64,000 nucleotides of DNA from Stemphylium vesicarium (taxonomy: Eukaryota > Ascomycota > Dothideomycetes > Pleosporales > Pleosporaceae), in contig QXCR01000140.1 in assembly GCA_004380135.1 (NCBI GenBank), positions 1 to 64,000 of the forward strand, given 5' to 3'. Numbering within the stretch: the first letter of the stretch is position 1; each line of letters starts with the position of its first letter. The position numbers and the translations under genes are program-made. Below are positions 1 through 11,273 of this stretch, in pieces. The notes beneath the pieces are model-generated. The model was not told the origin of the DNA and searched no databases. It saw only the letters and a list, made by a program, of their open reading frames with translations.

Positions 1-197
1 ACAAGTTCAAATTCTTGTTGTGGGCTGAGTAATTGCTGTTGTTTTGCTTTGGCTGCATAGCTGGCCTGCTTGCCTTGGTGTCGGCGCGCCAACGTCGATC
101 GGTCAACTCCGAATTTTTCAGAGACTTTCTGGTACGAGAATTGTTCTCCTTCTTTGTGCGATTCGATTGCTTCAATTGCTTTTTGAATTGGATCCAT
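1..197 (-). mobile_element. pogo/Fot1-like transposase, N-terminal part (cut by window edge)
   Basis: The minus strand reads from an ATG at 197 to the window edge without a stop (65 codons). It starts MDPIQKAIEAIES and continues through FSYQKVSEKFGVDRSTLARR, the psq-type helix-turn-helix that opens fungal pogo/Fot1 (Tc1/mariner superfamily, CENP-B-like) transposases. This part binds the element's terminal repeats; the DDE catalytic domain would lie left of the window, so I cannot say whether the copy is active. No stops or frameshifts appear in the visible part. The flank just upstream (230-272) carries inverted arms TGTTCGCG/CGCGAACA around a GC-rich core, which could belong to the element's terminal repeat, but the other end is not visible. 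Confidence 0.85.
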
Positions 198-879
198 AGT
201 CGTTGAGTTATGGGGCGTTGAAGATAGCGTGTTCGCGATGTTGTGATGCCGCGCCCGGGCGGCACGCGAACATGGGCATTACGCGCGCACGGACTGTAGG
301 GTCGCAGAAGCGAACACGTTCAAATTCGGGGCCAGCACTGCCAAACCTGCGTCATTCTGCACCCAACACCGACAAAAACAACTTCTCCAGCAGTGACCAT
401 CTTGGCACTCGCCAGTCTATCGTCTACCTTGAGACATCGAAAGAGTTCTCGTCCTCTGCAAGATCCATAGCGGTCCATCTTGGCGCCTTGTTTGTGCCTA
501 GGCTGCTTCATACAGAGCTTCAACCGAGCATTTACCCTAACGTTGAAACGGCGTGAAACAACAATTTAATTGACCAGGTCGCCTGTTGTATGCTGGCTGA
601 CATGGAGAAGACTTTGTCATTACACGTCGGACGCGATTCTACAAACTACTACTACTCTCACACTAATGTCGTGACCCCTCGCTACTTCCCCGGATCACCA
701 ATCTAGGATGCTAGCCATGTCTCCCCAGTATCCACCCCGAATGCGCCTACCCGCATATCGCCACTAGCTAGCGCTGACCTGGGTGCCTGAAGGGCTGACG
801 GGCATGTTCATTATATACAGAACCACGTCTATGCAATCCCCTTCGATACTGACCTCCCACGCTCCGAGGAACCAACAAC
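198..879. other. non-coding flank of transposon
   Basis: No gene supported. The first ~90 bases probably still belong to the transposon (see the inverted arms at 230-237 and 265-272). The open frame at 203-556 has no family resemblance and looks accidental. Confidence 0.5.
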
Positions 880-1762
880 ATGTCGTCCAAGACAGAAAAG
901 GAGCTTGAAATCATCTCAGCCATGGCCAACATCTAAGATGAAGCCGTCAAAATCGACATCATAATATCGAAGCGCGGCTGCTTCGGACCGGACGAAGACA
1001 GCGAGCTCTATCCTATAGTCCTATCATACCCCGACACCTCTGCCTCCGTCGAAGAAACGACAACCAGACTACTTGGCCTAATCGACTGCAACCCACACAT
1101 GTTCGACCTCTGGTACTCCATCATCCACTCAGCCAAACGCCTCCCCTTCCGCGACACAGCCGGCCTGCACAAGCTCGTCACCCTCATGTCAGCGATGAAA
1201 GCCCAGTCCGCCCTCTTCCACGACCTCGGCGGCTTCACCGGAGAAGCGCGAGAAAGCATCAACAACTCCCCCGGCTACGGCAGCGGCTACCTGCCCCCTG
1301 AAGCCCACGACCACGCCAACATGCAGTATTTCTTCGCCCTGTTGACGCGCGCCCAGGTTGCCGATTTCTGCATCTATTGTTTCTGGGCCATGCGTTCTGC
1401 GCTCGAGACTCCGCATAAAGATGATAGACAGGATCAGGGGGTACAAGTCAGGGATTCGCTGTGGACAAGTACAATGCTTCTGTGCCTTCGGCCGCTGTTT
1501 GGATCTTCGCGGCGGGAAGGCAGGTCTATGAGCGTGAAGAAGATCTTACTCCGGCGAGTCCCGGGAAGGGTGAATCGCTGTGGAAGGGTAGTGCTGAGTT
1601 TAACAAGGAGCGCTAGACATTTTGGAAGAGCCGGTTCGGTGAGGTTGCGGGCATGGAAGAGCTCACCGAGGAAGTGGAGGGGTGTTGCCAGGGAAGCGGC
1701 GGAGAAGATGGAGGAGATTGAGAGAGAATCGTGGACTTCCAAGTCTCCTTTGATGCGTGCTA
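880..1762 (+). pseudogene. DUF3632-family gene, broken
   Basis: An ATG at 880 opens a frame that stops after 18 codons (TAA at 934-936). The same frame then stays open for ~170 codons with DUF3632-like sequence (an acidic stretch, LYPIVLSYPDTSASVEETTT, then FDLWYSIIHSAKRLP and AQVADFCIYCFWAMR). Around 1440 the family-like reading moves to the +1 frame (DKYNASVPSAAVWIFAAGRQ) and reaches NKER followed by TAG, then TFWKSRFGEV. DUF3632 proteins carry an ERW.FWK..F motif here, so the TAG (near 1613) most likely replaces the Trp codon TGG. A further shift brings back REAAEKMEEIE. Two nonsense codons and at least one shift mean the gene is dead. Function of the family is unknown. It lies next to the transposon relic. 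Confidence 0.75.
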
Positions 1763-2455
1763 CTTTGACTTTTAATTTTTGGCAGGCCGAGAGGCGACCT
1801 GACGTGCGATGGATGGTTTGCAATATGAGAAAACTGGCGATAGGTACCATACCAGGATACGTGCTACTTAGTTCTTGAATTTCTCGCCCTAGAGACATGT
1901 CTTAACGACTATCCTGGTTCCCCCCCCCCCTTTCGCTATGTTTACCACATACCAAACCACCTCCCCAACCCATCTTCTCTCCAAACAAACACCCTTGATC
2001 TAAAAGCGACGAGGCAAACACGATTTCGCCACGCGCTAGCACCGACTAGCCGTCAGCAGCGTGTTGGGATCAAGCGGCCCGTTCCCGTGCAGTGGTGGCT
2101 GGTGGGGTTTGTTGGGATGCAGTCCAGGGTCGGAGCAAACTCCGATATGTAAGACAGACTAGTGCTGAACATTACACATGACAATGTGTAGAGAAAAAGA
2201 GAGAAAAGGACAGTGAAGAAAGGTAAGATATTCAAGCCAGTAGATCCCAAGGCTCCCAAGGTTTATTATTGACCGGCATCAGTTGGTATATACATGTCGC
2301 CCACTCAGACTAGATTAAAGTGTGTGAATTCCTCTCCACTAATTACTACCTGGCTATCGAACCGCGTTTTGCTCTTCATCATCCTGTTGCGCCCTCAACA
2401 CCCTGCTCCCAGACATCGGCAGACCCACTATCCCTGAATGAAACTTTCAATATAA
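1763..2455. other. intergenic, nothing recognised
   Basis: No supported gene. Contains a short C run (about 1921-1930). Confidence 0.5.
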
Positions 2456-3165
2456 TTACACTTTTAAACGCAGAATCAACGCTCTCCCAACGCGCCTCCC
2501 GTAAATGCAACTCCATCGGCCTGCCTCATTCACGAGGAGCCACACGCGCGGCTCAAATTCGGCCAACTCTTCCTGTGAATAATCGGTCTCAAGCGGCTTA
2601 TACCGCGGTTCCGCGCCGAAGCGGTAGAACTCCAGTCTAGTGCCGTAAAGCAAGATGCCATAGCCTTGCTGCACGTTTCAGCCCTGTATAGCGCATCAAT
2701 GATCACGTCGCAGCGATTTACCACGTTTTCGCTGAAAAGAACCGGCGGTTGCTCGGTTTCGTCGATTATGATAGCGAGGTAGGTGTACGGACACCATTCC
2801 TCCCCCAGCGCTCCCGTCGCTTTGTCCGGGACCTGGCGCTTGCGCTGCACAACGAACATGGCCATGTCTTCTGGCGGGATACAAGACCACTGCAATTTCA
2901 TCATCCATGCCATGCCGTGATTGTACCCCCGGACCTTTCCCGCTTTCTCGGCTTTTTGCTGTTGTGACAGTGTAGGGGCGCGCTTCTTCATCTTCTTGTA
3001 GTTGGCCATTATGATACCCGACTTGGCGGAGATGTCGTGCCAGATGTCGGACTCGTCGTCTGCGGCTACGATGAAGTTCATGCTGTTCTTTGCAATCAAC
3101 GTAAGTGGGGAGGGTGTGACGGTGTAGCCTTGTGACGTGGGGTAGTAGTGTGTGGTCGGGAACAT
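2456..3165 (-). pseudogene. unknown protein gene interrupted by a frameshift
   Basis: From the ATG at 3165 (or the in-frame ATG at 3081, MNFIVAADDESDIW) the frame reads well-composed protein through ENVVNRCDVIIDALYRAE near 2685. There it degenerates, while the neighbouring frame takes over with QQGYGILLYGTRLEFYRFG and runs to a stop at 2456. No intron fits in the few bases between, so a single-base loss (or sequencing error) near 2675 is the simplest explanation; the joined product would be ~235 aa. No signal peptide or membrane segment is visible and I do not recognise the family. A separate 60-codon ATG frame upstream (3197-3379, acidic C-terminus) could be an uORF or a missed first exon. 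Confidence 0.45.
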
Positions 3166-3772
3166 GGAAGTCGACTAGAGTTCTCCAATGGTCTGATTAG
3201 GAGCCGTCTTCCTCGTTCCCATTGTCGCTTTCTTCACCCTCATGCGCGCCTTGATCAGAATGTTCGATACTGCTAACAGGTGACATCCGCCCTTGAGCGT
3301 CTTGCTGGTAGCCCTCAGCCATGTACTTGACTTCGCCGTCGTGGAGAAAAGCGGTTTTCGCATAACGGTCAGTGAACATCTCGTCTTGAGAGGTCGGGGT
3401 AAGCGTGTCACTGAGTCCGGGTTATATTTTATCGTTTTCGTGATCGGAGCCGGGAAGCAGGGTAGAATTCATATTCTCTTGATTGAGCTTTGGAAATATG
3501 TTTGTAGGAATGGTTGAGTGAGAGTGGGTCGTACGTAGATTGTTGGTCAGACTTACAACCGGAAGGGCAAATGTAGTGAGTAGGTCGGCAGCTAGCGTAG
3601 ACAGTGCCTTCGATAGCGGGTAAAGGTGCCGTCACAGCCCATGTGAAGTGGAAGTCGCGCTCTCACATGGCACAGTCATACATATCAGTTTTGACCTGAC
3701 CGCGAATACATCAGATTGCCATGCGACAGTCGACTGTCACAAATCCAACCACGTGATCTTTTGCATGTGGGT
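3166..3772. other. upstream region with small minus-strand ORF
   Basis: Holds a 60-codon minus-strand ATG frame at 3197-3379 (MFTDRYAKTAFLHDGEVKY..., acidic tail). It may be an exon or uORF of the gene at 2456-3165. I could not find a convincing splice pair, so no gene is called. Confidence 0.3.
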
Positions 3773-4627
3773 CTAGGCCGTTTCTTCAGCGACCGGACTC
3801 ACAGTCGCAGTTGCCTCAGGTAAGCTCACCGCACCTTCCCCGACTACTTCACTTCCATCTACCGCTTTCTTGGCCTGGTCTTTTGCTTTCTTCTTAAGTT
3901 TCTTCTCCCTGTTTCTTCGCGTCTTCTTCTCTCGCTCTGCTTCTTCTTTTTCTTGCGCAAGCCGTGCCTGTTCGGACTGCTTCTCCTTAGTGGCCTGAAG
4001 TTTCTTTCTGGTGGCGATGCGCGTCTTCTTGCTTTTCCTGGTCCGCTTCTGGACCCTGTCGTCGACCGTGGCCAGCATGGGAGGATGACCAACCAGGACC
4101 TCCCTACTCATGCCTGCTGGTGATATCCTGCGCACCTTCCATGGCAAGGCGCAACCCGGCCAGGGCAGCTGCGACAACTCCAGGACGCTCTTTCCATCTA
4201 CGGCTGCGGCTTGGAACGCGGCTTCCTCCTCGCTTGTGGGCTCGTCGGCGAAATAGTAGCTCCGTGGCTTCTTCACGAGAAAACCTGGCTCTCCGCTGTC
4301 GGCGGTGGGGGACGACAGGCGTATCTTGTATGTCTGCGGTGGTGCATCGGCAGGGGCGTTCGAGGGTGCAGCAAAGAGTCGCAGCTCAGTTTCCTCCTCG
4401 TCGCTATGCCCATCTTCTGGGGCGATCTCTTCGGTGGTGGTGGTGAAGTCGAATTGGGTGCTGATCTTGGACCGCAGAAGCTCCTCCAGGTCTGGATCGG
4501 GCGATGAGCGTGGTGACGATGTGGGGGACTGCAGTTCGTCGCGGCGGACCCTTGGCCAAGTCAGTATGCAGCTACCAATGGCACTAACGAGTCAAAATTA
4601 CCGCTTCGCACTCGGCAGTTCAAACAT
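3773..4627 (-). CDS. DUF2011-family protein
   Basis: Two exons: 4627-4602 (MFELPSAKR) and 4550-3773, joined across a 51 bp intron (donor GTAATT, branch CTGAC, acceptor AAG); 267 aa. The N-terminus MFELPSAKRVRRDEL, an acidic middle, the block YKIRLSSP...GEPGFLVKKPRSYYF and PWPGCALPWKVRRI match the fungal DUF2011 family. The last ~100 residues are a Lys/Glu-rich coiled coil (RTRKSKKTRIATRKK, then many KK/EE pairs), suggesting a nuclear or nucleolar RNA- or protein-binding role; that is inference, as the family has no firm function. A GTG at 4276 in the middle of exon 2 should not be taken as the start. Divergently transcribed from the histidine kinase at 5068. Confidence 0.85.
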
Positions 4628-5067
4628 GGCTTCTTCTGTGTTTGCGGTGCTGTCGCGTCGAGGTTTCGGTGTCTAGAAGTTTTGTTGGTCACGCATCGGC
4701 TGCAGGGCGGGAGATCGGCACCTGCTCGGCCTTGCAGTGGACTGGCCGCACAGTGCACCGTCGATTGCAGCGTCATGGTGCGATAGCCGCGCACCTCATC
4801 TCTGATCGGATTCTCGACCCCATGGCAAAGCAACCATGGAATCTTGGAACGCCCGCTGGCCAGGGTATGGGTCCTCTAATACGCATGTAGTTACTACGTC
4901 ACCCAAAATGGCCTTCCGCGGCAGCCACCAGCACTCTGTGAAGGGTGACAGTCCGCCGTCGATGCCGCCAGTCGAATGACCCCCACTGCTGTGCCCTCGC
5001 ACTGGGATACATGAATTATTGCGCGTTTGGAATAGCATGTTGCGATACCCCGCGAGCATACAATACC
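4628..5067. promoter_or_regulatory. divergent promoter region (DUF2011 / histidine kinase)
   Basis: 440 bp between two divergent start codons; it must hold both promoters. No recognised binding site. Confidence 0.4.
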
Positions 5068-8000
5068 ATGGGCTATTCATACGAAGCTGTCCGCGAGCGT
5101 GATCTCCACAGGTTGGTCCTTTTGGTTCACGCACATTAACACGCCCGCTGAACCATTCTCTAGGTATTACCGCCCATGGCTCGACGGACAGAGCCTGGTC
5201 GACGCCGACGGTTCTGGAAAGCCTCTGACCTACTCTGGCTTCCAGCCGCAGTCGTCGCGCGACCGCTCTCTGACTGCCTTTGCGCAACTCGCCACGCTCC
5301 GTCTCGACACGCGCCGGGCTATGGTCTCGCTGATCGATTCGAGCCGCCAGTACATTCTAGCCGAAGCAACTCGCACCCTCTCGCTATTCAAGCCAGTCGC
5401 CGAGGAACCTGAAGACGAAGTATGGCTGGGCAACGCCATACTGAATAAGGCGGATGCCGTCTGTTACCACACCTTCACTTCGACGTACGCCGCAAAGGAA
5501 GACAACGGCGATATTCTTGAGGCTGAGTGCATGGTCATTCCCGACTGCAGACTGGACCCTCGCTTCGCCGACAAGCCATACGTTACATCTGAGCCTGGCG
5601 TAAGGTTCTACGCCGGAGTACCCATCTTCACGAAGGCTGGAAACCGCATTGGTGTGTATGCTGTCTCTGACGAGAAGCCCCGCGAGGGCATATCCGCCCC
5701 CGAACTACGCTTCATGCAGGATGTCGCCGCCGCCGTCATGGAGCACCTGGAGTTGGCCAAAGACAGCATGGACCGCAATAAAGGGGAGCGTATGGTGCGA
5801 GGCTTGACACAGTTCATCGAGCGCTCCTCTGCCCAGGACATGCGGGATGACGGTAACCGGCCTACCACTATGGAGAGACAGACCGAAAACGCGCGCCTGG
5901 TCACCTTGGAAGAAGAAGAGGAGGAAAGCTCCTCGTCATCAACCCCGGTAGCATTAAACAGGCAGGCGCAGCACAAGCGTGACGCCGAATCTGACGCCGC
6001 CCGCATCTTTCACCGCGCAGCTCGCATTATTCGGCAGAGCACTGAGGCTGACGGCGTCGTTTTCTTCGACACGTCTGCCGCTGGCATCAGAAGTAATCTC
6101 TTCGACTACAACCGGAACGCTGGCAGCAGTGACGAAAGTGCGACGCATAATACCGACACCGGCGACTCCACTACCTCGCGGAGGCACAAAAAGCAGACTC
6201 TCGTGAATGGCGACGCTTCAGCTGATCCCAATAGCGCCGAGAGTAAACCATGCCCTGTAGTGGGGCTCTCGTTGCGGGAAGGTAACGCGGCCCTCGTGCA
6301 CACCGATTTCACTTTCAACGAAGCGGCCATGGAGCGCTACATCCACCGCTATCCTTATGGAAAATTCTTTAATTACAACGAAGACGGTATCGGTGTCAAT
6401 TCCTCCGATGAGAAATCAGAACGCTCTGAGACCGAGCAATCGGACCGGACTGCAAATGGATCCGCAGTGGGCACCAAGAAGCCGCGCAAGAAGCGAGAAC
6501 GATTTGTACCAACCGAGTTTCTGAAAGTCTTACCCAAAGTTAGGAGCTTGATTTTCTTGCCTTTGTGGGATCCCAGTTCAGAAAGGTGGATCGCGGGTGG
6601 CTTTATCTGGACGACTCAGGCCGGAAGGTTGATGAGTCCAGATAACGAACTACCTTATCTGCAGGCGTTCGGCAATTCGGTCACCAGTGAGGTTGCGCGT
6701 CTGAACGCACAAAAGGCCGATCGTGCTAAAACCACCTTCATCGCATCCATTTCGCATGAGCTACGCTCTCCACTCCACGGCATTCTCGGCTCTGTAGAGT
6801 TCCTTCGCGAAACGGTAGCATCAGCATATCAGGAGTCCCTCGTCTCATCGATTGAAACTTGCGGAAAGACTCTCCTCGACACGATTGACCACGTCCTTGA
6901 TTATGCAAAAATCAACAAACTACAAAAGGCAAATGCCGCTCAGAAAAACCGGGGTCCTGGTCGAAACAGAAGACTTCCCGCCGACAACTCCATTCTTGGT
7001 GTCACTTCTGATGTCGATCTGGCGCAATTAGTCGAAGAGGTCTGTGACACTGTCTGCGCCGGTCACACATTCAGGAAAACTCATCATATCCGCGGATCTG
7101 CCATCTACGACCAGGCCGAGAACAAGCATTCGAACGGAGATCCGAAAGATCCGAGCGGCGTTGTCGACGTGGAAGGCAGAGACACGCATGGCTCAGTAGC
7201 TGTGTCATTGATAGTGGCTCCATATGTCAGTTGGATCGTCCGCTCTCAGCCCGGCGCTCTCAGGCGGATCGTTATGAATCTGGTTGGAAACGCCTTGAAG
7301 TACACAGATTCTGGCTACATCGCCATCAAGATGTTGCAGAACAACACGACCTCTCATTTCATGAACTTGACTCTCAGCGTCGAAGATTCTGGCCGGGGAA
7401 TGTCGCAAGAGTATCAGCGGACCAAATTATTTTCGCCCTTTAGCCAAGAGGACCCTTTCAGCTCTGGCACCGGATTGGGACTCTCGATCGTGAAGCAGAT
7501 TATTGAATCCTTGAAGGGTGAAATTGAAGTCAAAAGCACCCAGAACTCTGGCACTACCATCAGAATCAACATGCGTCTGCCAATCGGTTCGAAAGAGAAT
7601 GCGCACCAAGACCATGCACTTACGCGTGCCCCACAAGAACTGAAAGGCACATCCGTCAGTATTGTCTGCGATATGACCGACACTCAGGGTGGCGAACGTG
7701 GTCTGAAAACAAAACAATCCATGGAGAACGCCTGCAAGAATTTCGACATGAATATCATTGAGTCTAGGGATTCCGATCCCGACCGTTCGCTTGCCGAAGT
7801 CAATTTTCTGCTGACGGACTCCCCGTCACTCTTCCAACTCATACACAAAGCAACCGCTAGTCGCACCAAAAAATCGCCACTTGGTGTGGTTTGTATCTGC
7901 ACGGATACTTCCGAGAAAACGGTAGTGGAAACTCAGCTGGCAAGGCAGATTGATACGCTAGGCTGGGTAGCTGAGATTGTTACGCAACCGTAAGTATCTT

Positions 8001-8731
8001 GAGTTCGTTGATATCGTACACAGTTCTAACTTTTCAAAAGCTGCGGTCCTCGGAAACTCGCTCGAACACTCTTAACATGCCAAAGACGCGCCTCCCAGCA
8101 CGACCACGAACGCCCTATCAGCCGCTCAATGAGCTCCTCTCTGATTCAGCAAGAGTTTCCAGGTTTTACATCTACTCGCAACCTGCCTCATCGCAGTCTC
8201 AGTGACATGTACCCACAAGAAATGTCCACACGACAACCCAACAACTCTCCAGGGTATCCATCCCCACCTCCACCACGCCCTTTCCCTTCGACCACCACTC
8301 CGTTGAGCCCCACTCACAGCGAAAATGGCGAGTATTTCAATCCGCGCGTGCTCCTTGTAGATGACAACGCCATCAACCTCAAGCTGCTTGTCGTCTTCGC
8401 CAAGCGCCAGAACCTACGCTATGTCGAAGCTACAAACGGTCTTGAAGCCTTTGAAACATTCAAATCCGAAGCCCAATCGTCTTCCACGCCCACTCGGCCA
8501 TTTGAGTTTGTGCTCATGGACTTGAGTATGCCGGTCATGGACGGCCTGACGAGCACGAGGCAGATTCGGCAGTTCGAGACTAAGATGGGCCTTCCGAAAA
8601 GCCACATCGTCGCGCTTACGGGCTTGGCGAGTGCGCAGGATCAGAGTGATGCACAAGAGGCGGGCGTGGACATGTATCTGGTGAAGCCCGTCAAGTTTGC
8701 GGATATCAAAAGAATCTTTGGAGGAAAATGA
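5068..8731 (+). CDS. GAF-domain hybrid histidine kinase
   Basis: Three exons: 5068-5111, 5164-7989, 8041-8731 (introns 52 and 51 bp); 1186 aa. No signal peptide or membrane segment, so cytosolic. A GAF-like sensor domain spans ~53-215 (FAQLATLRLDTRRAMVSLID; later GVRFYAGVPIFTKAGNRIGV). An acidic/Ser-rich stretch follows. HisKA is at ~538-594 with phospho-acceptor His546 in SHELRSPLHGILG. The HATPase domain (~712-819) shows the N box NLVGNALKYTD, G1 box DSGRGMS and G2 box GTGLGLSI. A Pro/Ser linker leads to a receiver domain (~1057-1185) with VLLVDDNAINLKLL, acceptor Asp1117 in LMDLSMPVMDG and the conserved Lys in VKPVK. It should autophosphorylate, relay to its own Asp and pass phosphate through an Ypd1-type protein. 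All catalytic residues are present. Its signal is unknown. Confidence 0.93.
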
Positions 8732-9191
8732 TGGATTTTTACATTCCCACTGCATTGGCGTTTTGGGGGTAGCAAAGGGGGGCTTGGAAATATAGCATGG
8801 GCATGGCATGTGAGTGTGTCATTTGCATGACGGTGGCGTTTCGCAATCTTTTTCAGCATCTATAGGCAAAGCTAGACGATACGGATAACTTTTGGAATTT
8901 GGAATAACCTAGCTGCTAGAACTTGTTAGGTCTGCAGCTGCATGAATCACAACTTTCTTTATCACACTAATCTACGCGATAACCCGGCATGGCGAAATCA
9001 TCCTCGCAAAAACCATCTTCCCCTCTTGTTCCATCAAAGAGATGCAACTCCGCAGCGGCAAATATCACAACGCAACTGTGTCGCGAAATTAAAACAGCAT
9101 CAAAAGCAACAAAAGTGTCATACCCAACACCCTCGACACAACTAGCTATACAACATGACACAGCGCAACAAAACCATCTTCTACCCATAAA
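8732..9191. other. convergent 3' region
   Basis: Space between two converging genes. Holds their 3' UTRs; no gene seen. Confidence 0.5.
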
Positions 9192-10220
9192 TCACTCCTC
9201 CACATCCCATAACGTCCTCGCATTCCCACCAAACAACTCCTCCACACACGCAAACTCCCGTGCCCACTCAAGACACCTCTCCACAAACGGCACCACATCA
9301 TACCCCTCAAACCGCGTATGCGGCCAATCGCTCCCAAAAACCATGCGATCAGTGCGTACGCTCAGCATCATCCTGGCCAGCGTATCCAACGCCACGAGCC
9401 CCGGATCAACACGATACGCGGCTGAGAACTTGACGTACGTTCGTCCTTGCCTCAGTAATCTGACTAAAGCTGGAAACCCGGGGACGCTGTACGGATCGAA
9501 GTTGGAAGCTTCCTGGGCCCTGGGAGAGAAGGAGGGCAGGTCCGGGCTGCCGAAGTGGTCGAGGACGAGTGTTGTGTTTAGGTTTGACAGGGTATTTTCA
9601 ATGGTTTGGATATTCGCCATGGAGGTGTAGAGTTGGAGAACCCAGCCGTAGGGCCGGATGATGTCAGCGTAGATTTGGACCCTTTCTGCCAGCGCCGTGC
9701 TGTTTAGGACTTCTGTGGTGGATTCCAGATTCAGACGTACGCCCCGCACGCCTGCTGCATGCCAGTCTTGCAGCTCTGCGGCGGAAATGTTAGGTGGGAA
9801 TTGCACGACCCCGCGCGCGCGGTGTGGGCCTAGGGCGCGGAGCGAGGTTAGGAGGAGAGTGTTGTTTGTGGCGTAGAGTGAGGGTTGGACTATTACGATG
9901 CCGCTGGTTGAGAGGGCTGATTCGAAGGTTAGGGCGGACCACAGGTCGTGCTCCCCAGTTGTGTATGTTGCGGAGGGGGCGAAAGGGTACAGGGAGGGGG
10001 AGATGATGTGCATGTGGCTGTCCCAGGTATGGAGTGGGAGTAGGGATTGGGATGGGTTTGAGGTGTTAGTGGGGAATTGACATGGCTTGTGGGGAGCGTG
10101 GTTTGAGGCTGTAGGTTGGGATTGGTGGTAGGGATTGTGTTGTTGTTCGGTGCTTGATTGTGCTAGTAGTAGTGTTAATAGAAATGTTGTTTTGAACATT
10201 GTTTGTATGGGCGATGGCAT
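9192..10220 (-). CDS. secreted amidohydrolase-2 (dicarboxylate-lactonase-like) hydrolase
   Basis: Single exon, 342 aa. A short N-region leads to a hydrophobic segment (MFKTTFLLTLLLAQSS; the Met at residue 8 is an alternative start), a likely signal peptide. The rest is a TIM-barrel amidohydrolase 2 domain: metal-ligand motif WDSHMHI (Asp67, His69, His71), internal GVRGVRLNLE and LVLDHFG, and the C-terminal catalytic GSDWPHTRFEG. This arrangement resembles 2-pyrone-4,6-dicarboxylate lactonase and related hydrolases of aromatic breakdown; the substrate cannot be read from sequence. Several NXS/T sites fit secretion. Convergent with the histidine kinase and not clearly linked to neighbours. Confidence 0.82.
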   Translation of the reverse strand: MPSPIQTMFKTTFLLTLLLAQSSTEQQHNPYHQSQPTASNHAPHKPCQFPTNTSNPSQSLLPLHTWDSHMHIISPSLYPFAPSATYTTGEHDLWSALTFESALSTSGIVIVQPSLYATNNTLLLTSLRALGPHRARGVVQFPPNISAAELQDWHAAGVRGVRLNLESTTEVLNSTALAERVQIYADIIRPYGWVLQLYTSMANIQTIENTLSNLNTTLVLDHFGSPDLPSFSPRAQEASNFDPYSVPGFPALVRLLRQGRTYVKFSAAYRVDPGLVALDTLARMMLSVRTDRMVFGSDWPHTRFEGYDVVPFVERCLEWAREFACVEELFGGNARTLWDVEE

Positions 10221-11273
10221 TTTGGGCTTAAAATGGAGAGAGTCTTTTGCTCTGATAGCTGGAGGTGAAGAGCGTGCGTAGGTACCTTTATAGCTTCGAA
10301 AGCTTCTTGTATTTATGTTTCAACTACCAGTGGGGTACGGGCCGTCAGCCAAGCGGACCGATGTCCTTGGCCGGGCTTGTTGTGGGTAGGATCCCGGTTT
10401 CGGCAGTGTATGCCGTTGGATGAAGCCGGTAGTGTAAAGACGCTTCCATACGCTTGCGCACATTGCGCAGGTTGTTAAAGGAGTGTAGTAACTAATTCCT
10501 TACTTCGTCTTGGCGGATAAGAGGTTTATAATCCCTGTAAATACGATAAGTGCGCTGTAGACTATACTGGGATTGCAGGTCTCTGCAGATCCTAGTCTAT
10601 CTGTTTGAGAAGAGGGGTTGATCGGCAATTGCAAGCGTGGAAGGACGCATTGTGCATATCCTTCCTTCGGCACATTCAAGCTAAGGGAGACCTATTTACT
10701 GCAATGCATGTGCATAGTCCGCGGATTCATTTTTGAACTTAGCGAGGTATCTTTTATCGACGCCGAATAAAGGTAAGAGGGGTAGTGGTACATGACGTCA
10801 TCGCGCGAAATGTTCTGAAGTCCGGGCTCGGTGCTTGCTCTCCGATCGCACCTACCGACCCAACGCTGTTATCAAAGTCTGTGTCATCACTAGAGAACGC
10901 AAATTGACAACTGCGTCGTCATCAGCAAAAATGCTTCCGAAAATCCTCAAAGGGATTACTCTAGGAGATAGGTGCTGAGCAAGAAGAGGTAATGCGTGAC
11001 GCTCATAATCAACAGGCAACTTGATCTTGACCGGTCACTACTAAAATCTAAAAGCTGTTCTTTCCGGGGAATGTCCCGCTTACAGCATGTCAGAGCAGCG
11101 TCGATATCGACAAGCAAGGGGTTTTAATGCAGGCCTTCAGCCTTGCTGACTCATATTAGGCACGACGATTATGGTGGCTGAAGGAAGGCTGAGCTGACAC
11201 AAGATAAGACTATAACTGGCACCGCACCAGCGTCAAAACTGCCAGCTCATTCCAACTTCTCCCTCCTCTTCTC
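10221..11273. promoter_or_regulatory. long divergent intergenic region
   Basis: About 1 kb between the divergent amidohydrolase and CorA-like genes. Expected to hold both promoters; no gene, tRNA or repeat recognised. Confidence 0.4.
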
